This document shows, piece after piece, positions 37,643 through 46,440 of a stretch of DNA of 64,000 nucleotides. The DNA is taken from the NCBI RefSeq assembly GCF_015352955.1, contig NZ_JACYOX010000005.1:62001-126000 (forward strand), read 5' to 3'. The translations under genes were made by a program, and so were the position numbers. Each line of letters begins with the position of its first letter. Within the stretch, counting starts at the first letter, position 1. This stretch comes from Noviherbaspirillum soli. Lineage in GTDB: Bacteria > Pseudomonadota > Gammaproteobacteria > Burkholderiales > Burkholderiaceae_D. Under the pieces are notes generated by a model. That model ran no database searches. It saw nothing but the letters and a program-made list of their open reading frames with translations, and was not told the origin of the DNA.

Positions 37643-37962
37643 AAAAAACTCCTCAGTTTTGGGGGCAAATTGCTGGATGCAGGAATGTAACGTGTTGTCC
37701 CGGCATGGGCAAGTTTCCACAGACATTGTTGTCAGGAAAATAATGAGCCTGAAAGTTTTGCACAGGCGCTGTGGATAACATTGTGAACAAGGGTGGGATG
37801 CGCCGGCAAAGTGCTTGATTTCAAAGGCATTTTTTTGTGTGCTCAGGAAACATGCAGAGCCAGATAATCAATAAAATCAAATACTTATATAAAGTTCTGG
37901 AGTTTTTGGATGATTTGTGACAGGCAGATGTCTCAGGCTTTTTTCTGTGGAAAGGTAAGCGG
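37643..37962. other. Divergent promoter region exbB / xseA
   Basis: These 320 bases separate two divergent genes. The right half (37860-37920) is strongly A+T-rich. One perfect DnaA-box sequence (TTATCCACA, minus strand, 37770-37778) and two partial relatives (TTTCCACA at 37714-37721, and its complement at 37946-37953) are present. No gene or RNA is seen. Confidence 0.5.
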
Positions 37963-39324
37963 ATGAGCGAACTGCATCCCGTGCAGCCGGCGCCGGCATC
38001 GCCTCCCGTGCTGACCGTTTCAGCGCTGAACCAGGCGGTGGGCCGCATGCTGGAGCGGAGTTTTCCGCTGAGCTGGATTTCCGGTGAAATTTCGAATTTC
38101 ACCCGCGCCGCCTCCGGCCATTGGTACTTCACGCTGAAGGACAGCGCCGCCCAGGTGCGGGCAGTGATGTTCCGCGGCCGGGCGCAATACGCCGATTTCA
38201 TGCCGCGCGAGGGTGACCGGGTGGAGGTTCGGGCGCTGGTGACGCTGTACGCGCCGCGCGGCGATTATCAACTGAATGTGGAAGCGATACGCCGCGCCGG
38301 CATCGGCAACCTGTATGAAGCCTTCCTGCAACTGAAAGCCAGGCTGACCGAGGAAGGTTTGTTCGATCCGGCACGCAAGCGCTCGGTGCCGCTGTTCGCG
38401 CGCACGGTCGGCATCGTCACCAGCCTGCAGGCGGCGGCCCTGCGCGACGTGCTGACCACCTTGCGCCGGCGTGCGCCCCATGTGGCCGTGGTGCTGTATC
38501 CGGCGCCGGTGCAGGGGGAAGGTTCTGCCCAGAAGATCGCCCAGGCGATTGCCACGGCATCGCTGCGCGCGGAATGCGACGTGCTGCTGGTCTGCCGCGG
38601 CGGCGGCAGCATGGAAGACCTGTGGTCGTTCAACCACGAGGTGGTAGCAAGGGCGATTGCCGGCTGCACGATGCCGGTCATTTCCGGCGTCGGCCATGAA
38701 ACCGATTTCACCATCGCCGATTTCGCCGCCGACCTGCGCGCGCCGACGCCTACTGCGGCGGCCGAGATGGCGGCCGCGCCGCGGGCGGACTGGCTGGCGT
38801 CGCTCGAAGGCACGGCGCAGGAAATGCGGCGCGTGATGCGGCGCCGGCTATCGGATGCTTCCCAGAGTCTGGACTGGCTGTCACACCGGCTGGTCAGTCC
38901 GGCAACCTATGCCGCGCACCAGCGTCTGAAGCTCAATGCCATGCAGTTGCGGCTGGCGCATGCGACCCGCACGCCGCTGAACATGGCGCGCTTTGCGGTA
39001 CGGCAGCTCGAGACGCGGCTGCAGGGGCAATTGCCCGACCTCGCCGCCGCGCGGCGCCGGATGCAGGACCAGGGCCGCAGGCTCCATGCCCGCGTCAGTA
39101 TCGAGCAGCGCCAGCGGCGCCAGGCCCTACTGGCGCTGGCTTCACAGCTGGAACTGCTGAACCCGCAGCGCACGCTGGAACGCGGCTATGCCATCGTGAC
39201 CGATGGCAGCGGCGCGGTGATCCGTTCTCCGGCCGGGCTGAAGGTGCGCGAAAAGCTGACGATGACGCTGGCCGAGGGCAGCGCCGACGTGACGCTGGAC
39301 AGCGTGCAACCGTCGCTGGAATAA
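37963..39324 (+). CDS. xseA: Exodeoxyribonuclease VII large subunit
   Basis: The 453-residue subunit has an N-terminal OB-fold ([20 protein letters not shown], about 37-56), the catalytic domain with [20 protein letters not shown], the invariant [14 protein letters not shown] and [27 protein letters not shown] block, and a long C-terminal coiled coil. The end ([16 protein letters not shown]) is typical. ExoVII degrades single-stranded DNA from both ends; the small subunit xseB is not in the window. The sodB gene follows on the same strand after 95 bases. Confidence 0.96.
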   Translation: MSELHPVQPAPASPPVLTVSALNQAVGRMLERSFPLSWISGEISNFTRAASGHWYFTLKDSAAQVRAVMFRGRAQYADFMPREGDRVEVRALVTLYAPRGDYQLNVEAIRRAGIGNLYEAFLQLKARLTEEGLFDPARKRSVPLFARTVGIVTSLQAAALRDVLTTLRRRAPHVAVVLYPAPVQGEGSAQKIAQAIATASLRAECDVLLVCRGGGSMEDLWSFNHEVVARAIAGCTMPVISGVGHETDFTIADFAADLRAPTPTAAAEMAAAPRADWLASLEGTAQEMRRVMRRRLSDASQSLDWLSHRLVSPATYAAHQRLKLNAMQLRLAHATRTPLNMARFAVRQLETRLQGQLPDLAAARRRMQDQGRRLHARVSIEQRQRRQALLALASQLELLNPQRTLERGYAIVTDGSGAVIRSPAGLKVREKLTMTLAEGSADVTLDSVQPSLE

Positions 39325-39419
39325 ATTGCATTTTTACAGGCAGTGCGGCCAACGGCCATCCGCTTTACAATGCTGTTTTGGCAAATTTACGTTCAACCCA
39401 AAAACCATAAGGACATACC

Positions 39420-39998
39420 ATGGAACACACTCTGCCACCCCTGCCCTACCCAATGGACGCGCTGCAGCCGCACATGTCCAAGGAAACCCTGGAATACCAC
39501 TATGGCAAGCACCACCAGGCCTACGTGACCAACCTGAACAACCTGATCAAGGGCACCGAATTCGAAAACATGCAGCTCGAAGACATCATCCGCAAGTCCT
39601 CGGGCGGCGTCTTCAACAACTCGGCCCAGGTCTGGAACCACACCTTCTTCTGGAACTGCCTGTCGCCACAAGGCGGCAATGCGCCGAGCGGCAAGGTCGC
39701 CGATGCGATCAATGCCAAGTGGGGTTCGTTCGACAAGTTCAAGGAAGAATTCACCAAGTCGGCCGTCGGCAACTTCGGTTCCGGCTGGACCTGGCTGGTG
39801 GCCAAGGCCGACGGTTCCGTTGACATCGCCAACACCTCCAATGCCGGCACGCCGCTGACCACGGGCGACAAGCCGGTGCTGACCTGCGACGTCTGGGAGC
39901 ATGCCTACTACATCGACTACCGCAATGCCCGTCCCAAGTTCCTGGAAAACTTCTGGAACCTGGTGAACTGGGAATTCGCGAACAAGAATCTGGCGTAA
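39420..39998 (+). CDS. sodB: Iron superoxide dismutase
   Basis: The 192-residue cytoplasmic enzyme has the four metal ligands: His in [12 protein letters not shown] (about 27), His in [10 protein letters not shown] (about 74), and Asp and His in [15 protein letters not shown] (about 157, 161). [17 protein letters not shown] and the Gly-Gly-Asn following CLSPQ are typical of the Fe form. A good ribosome site (AAGGAC) precedes the ATG and a strong terminator follows at 40052. Confidence 0.97.
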   Translation: MEHTLPPLPYPMDALQPHMSKETLEYHYGKHHQAYVTNLNNLIKGTEFENMQLEDIIRKSSGGVFNNSAQVWNHTFFWNCLSPQGGNAPSGKVADAINAKWGSFDKFKEEFTKSAVGNFGSGWTWLVAKADGSVDIANTSNAGTPLTTGDKPVLTCDVWEHAYYIDYRNARPKFLENFWNLVNWEFANKNLA

Positions 39999-40051
39999 GC
40001 CGCGGGTTCCTGTCCGGCAGCGCACGAGGTCATCCGGCCCGCGCTGAATGC

Positions 40052-40086
40052 AAAAAGCCCTCGTCGCATCGACGAGGGCTTTTTTA
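40052..40086 (+). terminator. Terminator of sodB
   Basis: A perfect 15-bp stem (40052-40066 with 40070-40084) with a 3-base loop and a T run to 40086 lies 53 bases after the sodB stop. Confidence 0.9.
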
Positions 40087-40104
40087 TTTGTCCATTCTAT
40101 TTCC

Positions 40105-40219
40105 GTAGGGTGCGATACCCGAAGGGCATCGCACCGTGGCCGCTGGCGCCGGGCGGCATGTCGGACATGAACCTTCGCTGACGCTGTGGTGCAATGCCCC
40201 TGCGGGTATTGCACCCTAC
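40105..40219. repeat. GTAG-headed REP-like pair (BIME), copy 1
   Basis: Two inverted units, 40105-40135 (forward) and 40188-40219 (reverse), share the pattern GTAGGGTGC-R-AT-A-CCC-loop-GGG-C-AT-Y-GCACC. Each forms a long imperfect hairpin headed by GTAG. The same arrangement occurs at 61931-62045. GTAG-headed palindromes in inverted pairs are the hallmark of REP elements mobilised by RAYT transposases; no such transposase is in the window. Confidence 0.8.
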
Positions 40220-40264
40220 TCCCTGCTCATCACTCGTCGCTCGCCTTCCGCTCCGCCATCGAAA

Positions 40265-40292
40265 ATGCCGTCCAGCCTGTGCTGGACGGCAT
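40265..40292 (-). terminator. Hairpin terminator of the purine ABC transporter operon
   Basis: A perfect 12-bp stem (40265-40276 with 40281-40292) with a 4-base loop lies 21 bases after the stop of the leftward binding-protein gene. On the minus strand it is followed by a short T run (TTTT). Confidence 0.7.
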
Positions 40293-40312
40293 CGGAGAAC
40301 AGTAATACTGAA

Positions 40313-41464
40313 TTACTTCGGAATCGAGCCTTCCACGCCCTTGACGTAGAAATTCATGCCCTTGAGCATGCCAACCTCGGCTTCCTTGCCGGCCGGGACC
40401 ATTTCCTTGCCGGACTGGTCGACCAGCGGGCCGGCGAACACGATAGCCTTGCCTTCAGCCAGTTCCGCCTTCTTCGCTTCCATGGCCGCCTTGGCTTCTT
40501 CCGGCACCGAGGCGTTCACGTTGACCAGGTTGATCGACTTTTCCTTCACGCCCCACCAGGTTTCGCCGTTCTTCCAGTTGCCGTCCAGGGCGGACTGGAT
40601 CGACTGCTTGTAGTACGGCGCCCAGTCGATGATGGCCGAGCCCAGGTGGGCCTTGGGGCCGTAGGAAGACATGTCCGAATCCCAGCCGAAGGCGTTGACG
40701 CCTTTCTCTTCGGCAGCCTGCAGCGTTGCCGGCGAGTCGGTGTTCTGGATCAGCACGTCGACGCCCTGGCCGATCATGGTCATGGCGGCGTCGCGCTCCT
40801 TGGCGGGGTCGAACCAGGAGGAAATCCAGACCGCGCGGGTGGTGACGTTCGGATTGACCGACTGTGCGCCCAGGGTGAAGGCATTGATGTTGCGGATCAC
40901 TTCCGGAATCGGGAAGGAAGCCACCACGCCCAGCTTGTTGGTCTTGGTGGTCTTGCCGGCGATGACGCCTGCCAGGTAAGCGCCTTCATAGGTCTTGGTT
41001 TCATAGACGGCCATGTTGGGCGCGGTCTTGTAGCCGGTGGCATGCTCGAACTTCACATCCGGGAAATCCTTGGCCACTTTCAGCATCGGCTCCATGTAGC
41101 CGAAGGTTGTGCCGAAGATGAGCTTGTTGCCCTGGCTGGCCAGGTCACGGAAGACGCGCTCGGCGTCCGAGCTTTCCGGAACCTTCTCGACGAAGGTGGT
41201 CTGGATCTTGTCGCCAAACGCAGCCTCGACTGCCTTGCGGCCCTGGTCATGGGCGAAGGTCCAGCCGCCGTCGCCCACCGGGCCGACGTACACGAAAGCC
41301 ACTTTCAGCGGACCGCTGGCGGGCGCCGCAGCCGGCGCAGGCGCGGCAGCGGGCGCGGCCGCTGTCTTGGTTTCGGTCTTTTCGCCGCAGGCGGCCAGCA
41401 TCATCGACGATGCGACCACCAGCAGGCCGGCTTTGAGCGTGCTGCGTTTTTTCAGGTCAAGCAT
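40313..41464 (-). CDS. BMP-family nucleoside/purine-binding lipoprotein
   Basis: The 383-residue lipoprotein has a signal peptide with lipobox LAAC (Cys about 26), an Ala/Pro linker, and a BMP/PnrA-type periplasmic binding domain. The start of the domain, VAFVYVGPVGDGGWTFAHDQ, and AYLAGVIAGKTTKTNKLGVV are typical. BMP proteins deliver nucleosides or purines to an ABC importer. ATG 41464 has a GGGGAA ribosome site. It is the last gene of the leftward operon, with two permeases and a double ATPase upstream; its neighbours in purine catabolism point to purine bases or nucleosides as substrate. Confidence 0.92.
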   Translation of the reverse strand: MLDLKKRSTLKAGLLVVASSMMLAACGEKTETKTAAAPAAAPAPAAAPASGPLKVAFVYVGPVGDGGWTFAHDQGRKAVEAAFGDKIQTTFVEKVPESSDAERVFRDLASQGNKLIFGTTFGYMEPMLKVAKDFPDVKFEHATGYKTAPNMAVYETKTYEGAYLAGVIAGKTTKTNKLGVVASFPIPEVIRNINAFTLGAQSVNPNVTTRAVWISSWFDPAKERDAAMTMIGQGVDVLIQNTDSPATLQAAEEKGVNAFGWDSDMSSYGPKAHLGSAIIDWAPYYKQSIQSALDGNWKNGETWWGVKEKSINLVNVNASVPEEAKAAMEAKKAELAEGKAIVFAGPLVDQSGKEMVPAGKEAEVGMLKGMNFYVKGVEGSIPK

Positions 41465-41554
41465 AAAAAATTCCCCAAGGTGAAGAGCGAGAGTCAAACA
41501 AAAAAACCAGAATATTTCCGGTAGCAAATTTTACGCCAGAAGCCGTCAAAACCT

Positions 41555-42487
41555 TCAGGCGGCGTTCGGATTGAAGTTCTTGCCCAGCGAGGCCGGGATA
41601 TTCAGCCTGATCCAGTCCGGATTGCGCGAGATCAGCGCCAGCACCACGATGGTGGCGACATAGGGCAGCATCGCCATGATCTGCGACGGCACCGCGATGC
41701 CCAGGCCCTGCAGGTTCAGCTGCAGGATGGTGACGCCGCCGAACAGCAGCGCCCCGGCCACGACCCGCCACGGCTTCCAGCAGGCGAAGGTGGTCAGCGC
41801 CAGCGCGATCCAGCCCTTGCCGGCGGTCATGCCTTCCTGCCACATCGGCGTATAGACCAGCGCCAGGTAGGCGCCGGCCAGGCCGCAGCAGGCGCCGCCG
41901 AACAGCACCGCCAGCAGGCGGATGCGGCGCACGTTGTAGCCCAGCGCATGGGCCGACTCGGGCGACTCGCCGGCGGCGCGCAGCACCAGGCCGGTGCGGC
42001 TGTGATTCAGAAACCAGGCAAGCCATGCGCAAAGAACGAGCGCGAGATAGACCATCGGATGATGGTTGAACAGCACTGGCCCGATGAAGGGAATCTTGGA
42101 CAGCACCGGGATCGCCATGCTGGAAGTCTTCAGGCTCAGGCCGGTGTACGGTATGCCGACGAAGGCCGACAGGCCGGCGCCGAAGATCGACAGCGCCAGG
42201 CCGGTGGCGTACTGGTTGGTATTGAGCCAGAGCACCAGCACGGCGAAGAAGCCGGCGGCGGCCATGCCGCCCAGCGCGCCGGCGGCAAAGCCCAGCGTTG
42301 CGCTGCCGGTGGCGATGGTGACGGCGAAACCGGCAATCGCGGCCAGCAGCATCATGCCCTCCGCGCCCAGGTTCAGCACGCCGGCCTTTTCATTGACCAG
42401 CAGGCCGAAGGCGGCCAGCATTAGCGGCGTGCCGGCATTGATGGTGGCCGCCAGGGCCGGGGCCAGCAACAGCAGAAAGGTATCCAT
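41555..42487 (-). CDS. Purine/nucleoside ABC transporter permease (NupQ-like)
   Basis: The 310-residue membrane protein has about nine hydrophobic segments and belongs to the branched-chain/simple-sugar permease superfamily, in the subgroup that pairs with BMP proteins. Motifs GTPLMLAAFGLLVNEKAGVL and LRAAGESPESAHALGYNVRR (coupling region) are characteristic. The ATG directly abuts the stop of the other permease gene. Confidence 0.9.
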   Translation of the reverse strand: MDTFLLLLAPALAATINAGTPLMLAAFGLLVNEKAGVLNLGAEGMMLLAAIAGFAVTIATGSATLGFAAGALGGMAAAGFFAVLVLWLNTNQYATGLALSIFGAGLSAFVGIPYTGLSLKTSSMAIPVLSKIPFIGPVLFNHHPMVYLALVLCAWLAWFLNHSRTGLVLRAAGESPESAHALGYNVRRIRLLAVLFGGACCGLAGAYLALVYTPMWQEGMTAGKGWIALALTTFACWKPWRVVAGALLFGGVTILQLNLQGLGIAVPSQIMAMLPYVATIVVLALISRNPDWIRLNIPASLGKNFNPNAA

Positions 42488-43549
42488 CTATTTACTCCAG
42501 CGTACGCGGTAGCCGATCAGCACGTCGGCGCCCAGCAGAAAGAACAGCAGCATGCCCTGGAACACGCCGGTAATCGCGCTTGGCAAGCCCAGGCGCGACT
42601 GCGCCAGTTCACCGCCGATATAGAACAGCGCCATGATGAAACTGGAAAACAGGATGCCCACCGGGTGCAGCCTGCCGACATAGGCGACGATGATGGCGGC
42701 AAAGCCATAGCCGGGCGACATCGACGGCGTCAGCTGGCCGACCGGGCCGATGGCCTCGATCGTGCCGGCCAGGCCGGCGGCCGCGCCGCTGATCAACAGC
42801 GTCATCCACAATGCCTTGCGCTGCGAAAAGCCGGCATAGCGCGCGGCGGCCGGCGCCATGCCGCCCACCTGCAGCCGGAAGCCGGCAAAGCTTTTCGACA
42901 TGAATACCCAGCCCACCAGCACCGCCAGCACCGCGAACACGAAGCCCAGGTTCAGGCGCGTGGTCGGCACCAGCGTCGGCAGCAGCAGGCCGCTGGAAAA
43001 CATCTTCGACTGCGGGAAGTTGAAGCCCATCGGGTCCTTCCACGGGCCGGTCACCAGGTAGCTCAGCAGCAGCTGGGCAACATACACCAGCATCAGCGAC
43101 ACCAGGATCTCGTTGGTGTTGAAGCGGTCCTTGAGCAGGGCGGTCAAGCCGGCCCAGGCCATGCCGGCCAGCATGCCGGCCACCACGATCATGGCGATCA
43201 TTGCGGCGCCGCCATTGCCGCCCTTGTCCAGCAGCAGCGCCATGCCGCCGCCGCCAATGGCGCCGGCCACCAGCATGCCCTCGGCGCCGATCGACATCAC
43301 CGAGGAGCGGTAGCAGATGGCATAGCCGATCGCGCACAGGATCAGCGGCGTGCATTTCACGCCGATCTCGGTCCAGCCGCGCAGGTTCCTGATCGGCTCC
43401 CAGAAAAAGACCGACAGGCCGGCCAGCGGATTCTTGCCCAGCAGGGAAAACAGGATGGCGCCGCACAGCGTGGTCAGCAGCACCGCCAGCAGCGGCGAGG
43501 CATACGACATCAGGCGCGACGGCGCGGGACGCGGTTCGAGCTTAAGCAT
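42488..43549 (-). CDS. Purine/nucleoside ABC transporter permease (NupP-like)
   Basis: The 353-residue membrane protein has about ten hydrophobic segments. It contains YRSSVMSIGAEGMLVAGAIG and LKDRFNTNEILVSLMLVYVA, typical of the first permease of BMP-type importers. It overlaps the upstream ATPase gene by 8 bases and abuts the second permease, showing translational coupling. Confidence 0.9.
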   Translation of the reverse strand: MLKLEPRPAPSRLMSYASPLLAVLLTTLCGAILFSLLGKNPLAGLSVFFWEPIRNLRGWTEIGVKCTPLILCAIGYAICYRSSVMSIGAEGMLVAGAIGGGGMALLLDKGGNGGAAMIAMIVVAGMLAGMAWAGLTALLKDRFNTNEILVSLMLVYVAQLLLSYLVTGPWKDPMGFNFPQSKMFSSGLLLPTLVPTTRLNLGFVFAVLAVLVGWVFMSKSFAGFRLQVGGMAPAAARYAGFSQRKALWMTLLISGAAAGLAGTIEAIGPVGQLTPSMSPGYGFAAIIVAYVGRLHPVGILFSSFIMALFYIGGELAQSRLGLPSAITGVFQGMLLFFLLGADVLIGYRVRWSK

Positions 43550-45071
43550 GATTGCGCTCCGCCACGGCTTGCGCCTGCTCCATGCCGCTCATCCACAAGC
43601 CGATCTGCTCGCGGCTCACACTGCGCGCCGGCACCGGCGCACGCATCCGGCCCTTGGCGATCACCATGAGCCGGTCCGATATTTCAAACAGTTCATCCAG
43701 TTCTTCCGATATCACCAGCACCGCGCAGCCGGCATCGCGCAGGGCGATCAGTTCCGAGCGGATCTGGGCGGCCGCGCCGACGTCCACGCCCCAGGTCGGC
43801 TGCGCAATGATCAGCACCTTGGGCTGGCGCACGACTTCGCGGCCAACAATGAATTTTTGCAGGTTGCCGCCCGACAGGCTCTTGGCCAGGGATTGCGGCC
43901 CGCCGGCCTTGACCCGGAAACGCTCGATGATCGAAGCGGCCATTGTGCCGATCGCGCCATTCTTGATCATGCCCATCGCCACCGTGGCCGGGCCCTGGTG
44001 CGACAGCAGCACGTTGGCCGCCAGCGACATCTCCGGCACCGCGCCGCGCCCCAGCCTTTCCTCCGGCACGAAGCCCAGGCCGAGGTCGCGCCGGCGGGCC
44101 GCATTGAAGCGCCCGACCGGACGGCCGTCGAGGCGGATTGCGTCATGCGCGGCGCGCGGGTCCTCGCCCGACAGCGCGGCCAGCAGCTCCTGCTGGCCAT
44201 TGCCCGAAACGCCGGCCACGCCGAGGATTTCGCCGGCCAGCAGTTCAAAGGAAATGTCCTGGAGTTCAGTGGCGAAGGGATGGCTTTTCGCCAGCGACAG
44301 CCGGTTCACCACCAGCCGCGCCGCGCCGGGCGTATGGCTGCGGCTTTCGACATGCGGCAACTCGGAGCCGATCATCATGCGCGACAGGCTGGCCGCGGTT
44401 TCCTGGCGCGGATCGCACACGCCCGTCACGCGGCCGCCGCGCATCACGGTGCAGGTGTGGCACAGCGAGCGGATCTCGTCGAGCTTGTGGCTGATGTACA
44501 GGATGCTGCAGCCTTCCGAGGCCAGCTGGCGCAGCGTGCCGAACAGCTTTTCCACCGCCTGGGGCGTGAGCACCGAGGTCGGCTCGTCGAGGATCAGCAG
44601 CTGCGGCCTGGTCAGCAGCGCACGGACGATTTCCACACGCTGCCGCTCGCCCACCGACAAGGTGTGCACATGGCGCTGCGGCTCCAGTTCCAGGCCGTAC
44701 TGGCTGGCGGTTTCGGTGATGCGCGCGGCCAGGGTGTCGAGCTTCGTGTCCGGCGGCAGGCCCAGCGCGATGTTTTCCGTCACGGTCAGGGTGTCGAACA
44801 GCGAGAAATGCTGGAACACCATCGCGATGCCCAACTGGCGGGCAGCGGCCGGGTTGGCGATCTTCGCCTCGCTGCCATTCCAGAGCACCTGGCCGGCATC
44901 GGGCTTGACCGCGCCGTAGATGATCTTCATCAGTGTGGACTTGCCGGCGCCGTTTTCTCCCAGCACCGCATGGATCTCGCCGGGTTGCACCGTCAGGCTC
45001 ACGCCGTCGTTGGCCACCACGGAAGGATATTTCTTGGTGATGCCGGTCAGCGTCAAACGCGCATTCATCAT
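43542..45071 (-). CDS. Purine/nucleoside ABC transporter double ATPase (NupO-like)
   Basis: The 509-residue protein has two ABC domains. The first has Walker A GENGAGKST, signature LSVGERQRVEIVRAL and Walker B LLILDEPTSVL. The second has a degenerate P-loop (GVSGNGQQEL) and signature LSGGNLQKFIVGRE, as is normal for sugar/nucleoside-type importers. First gene of the four-gene transporter operon, divergent from the DUF6352-like gene; the 278 bases between them should hold both promoters. Confidence 0.93.
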   Translation of the reverse strand: MMNARLTLTGITKKYPSVVANDGVSLTVQPGEIHAVLGENGAGKSTLMKIIYGAVKPDAGQVLWNGSEAKIANPAAARQLGIAMVFQHFSLFDTLTVTENIALGLPPDTKLDTLAARITETASQYGLELEPQRHVHTLSVGERQRVEIVRALLTRPQLLILDEPTSVLTPQAVEKLFGTLRQLASEGCSILYISHKLDEIRSLCHTCTVMRGGRVTGVCDPRQETAASLSRMMIGSELPHVESRSHTPGAARLVVNRLSLAKSHPFATELQDISFELLAGEILGVAGVSGNGQQELLAALSGEDPRAAHDAIRLDGRPVGRFNAARRRDLGLGFVPEERLGRGAVPEMSLAANVLLSHQGPATVAMGMIKNGAIGTMAASIIERFRVKAGGPQSLAKSLSGGNLQKFIVGREVVRQPKVLIIAQPTWGVDVGAAAQIRSELIALRDAGCAVLVISEELDELFEISDRLMVIAKGRMRAPVPARSVSREQIGLWMSGMEQAQAVAERNHA

Positions 45072-45349
45072 GTGTTCGTTGTAATGGTAGTGCAGTCATG
45101 GACGGGAATTGCCTGCTGCCCGGAAGCAAGAGTCAGGCCAAGCCCGCCGATTGTGCCCGACAGTCCATGGCTGCGTTCTGCGCTAGCGCGTCCATGACGA
45201 TGGTTTTCGCCGCACGCCGGCATGTTGGATGCGCCAGCGTGCGGTAGGCGGCGAATTGTATCGCGGCAATCGAGCGGCGCGATACTATAGCGTTCCCTGA
45301 TGACCGCTGGCGTGGCCGACCGGACACGCGGCATGGAGCAACTTCCTTG

Positions 45350-46363
45350 ATGACCAATGATTTCTGGCCCGACTGCGGCTATTCCCTGCTGCGCCGCGAT
45401 GCCGACCACCGCTTGCTTCTCACACCCGAATTCCTGCGCGCCGCCTGGCAACGGCCGGAAGTGGCGCCGGTGGAGGAATCGCTGGATGCCGAGCGCCGCC
45501 TGCACGCGGCATTGCTGGACGACCCGCTGCGGCCGGTGACCGAAGCCGAGCTGGCTGCGCTGCAGGATGCCGACGCGGTGGACAACTACCGGGTGATGCT
45601 GGACTGGCGGCAGCGCCTGACCGCTGCGCCGACGCTGGAAGCGGCTTACCTCGCGCTGTTCCGCACGGAAGTGACGGCGCCGCCGGTGCTGGTCCATAGC
45701 CTCACGCAAACCCTGCTGCGCGGCATGCTGGACGGCTGCGGCGATCCCCTGCGGCTGCGCGCCGCCGAACTGTTCTTCCGGGCGCAGAAGGTGTCGCTGC
45801 GCGACGGCGCCGTGCTGCTGGCCGATGCCGACACGGTGCGCCTGCATGAAACCGGCGGCAATTACGGCGACCTCGGCCGCCTGCTGGCCGAAGCCCGCAT
45901 CAAGCCGCGCCGGGTGGACCTCGACGTGCTGGAACGCGGCAATGCCGAGCGCTACTGGGCGCGCAGCGAACGCTTCGACACGGTGCTGGATTTCCGCTTC
46001 GGCGGCGATGGCCTGGAAGCATTCTGCCGCCTGGTGGAACAGTGGCTGTACCATTTCTACCGGCTGCAAGCCACGGTGACGCCGCTGCGCGCGATCGAGG
46101 ATGCGCACTGGGCATGGCATATCGGCCTGGATGCGCAGGCCAGCGGCATCCTGAACGACCTGTACCAGGGAAAGACGCTGGACGCGGCCCGGCAGCATCG
46201 CATCCTGTCGCTGTTCCGCATGGATTTCGCGGATGGCAGCCTGCTGCGGCCGGAGATGGCCGGGCGGCCGGTGTATGTGGCGGCGGCGATGGACGAGGAG
46301 AATGTGCTGCGGGTCAAGCCGCAGAACCTGCTGGTGAATTTGCCGTTGGCGGTGGCGGGCTGA
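45350..46363 (+). CDS. DUF6352-like conserved protein of the purine locus
   Basis: The 337-residue soluble protein has no membrane segment or signal peptide. Conserved-looking stretches are FWPDCGYSLLRRDADHRLLL at the start, LHETGGNYGDLGRLLAEARI in the middle, and a C-terminal RILSLFRMDFADGSLLRPEM. From memory this resembles the DUF6352 family found beside xanthine dehydrogenase genes in Burkholderiales; no enzymatic motif is visible. ATG 45350 is chosen; a TTG three bases upstream is better spaced from the GGAG site. It lies between the transporter operon and the xdh genes, so a role in purine use is inferred from context. Confidence 0.7.
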   Translation: MTNDFWPDCGYSLLRRDADHRLLLTPEFLRAAWQRPEVAPVEESLDAERRLHAALLDDPLRPVTEAELAALQDADAVDNYRVMLDWRQRLTAAPTLEAAYLALFRTEVTAPPVLVHSLTQTLLRGMLDGCGDPLRLRAAELFFRAQKVSLRDGAVLLADADTVRLHETGGNYGDLGRLLAEARIKPRRVDLDVLERGNAERYWARSERFDTVLDFRFGGDGLEAFCRLVEQWLYHFYRLQATVTPLRAIEDAHWAWHIGLDAQASGILNDLYQGKTLDAARQHRILSLFRMDFADGSLLRPEMAGRPVYVAAAMDEENVLRVKPQNLLVNLPLAVAG

Positions 46364-46383
46364 GTGGTCGGCGACATGACCGG

Positions 46384-46412
46384 GGAACCGGGGTGGTTGG
46401 ATCCTCTACTTA
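46384..46412 (+). promoter_or_regulatory. Candidate hrp box (HrpL-type promoter) of the orphan gene
   Basis: GGAACC (46384-46389), a 16-base spacer and CTACTTA (46406-46412) match the HrpL ECF-sigma consensus GGAACC-N15/16-CCACNNA with one mismatch. It ends 28 bases before the ATG at 46441, a normal distance. Confidence 0.45.
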
Positions 46413-46440
46413 CAGCACATCATTCGACTAGGAGATGGCA

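Noticed and set aside
37643-37962. Replication origin suggested by DnaA boxes and an A+T-rich segment
   Set aside because: Only one perfect box is present and none of the usual origin neighbours (dnaA, dnaN, gidA, parAB) lie nearby.
43350-45197. A 615-codon open frame on the plus strand opposite the purine transporter ATPase
   Set aside because: Shadow of the ATPase gene; composition is His/Gln/Arg-rich, typical of antisense frames in G+C-rich DNA.
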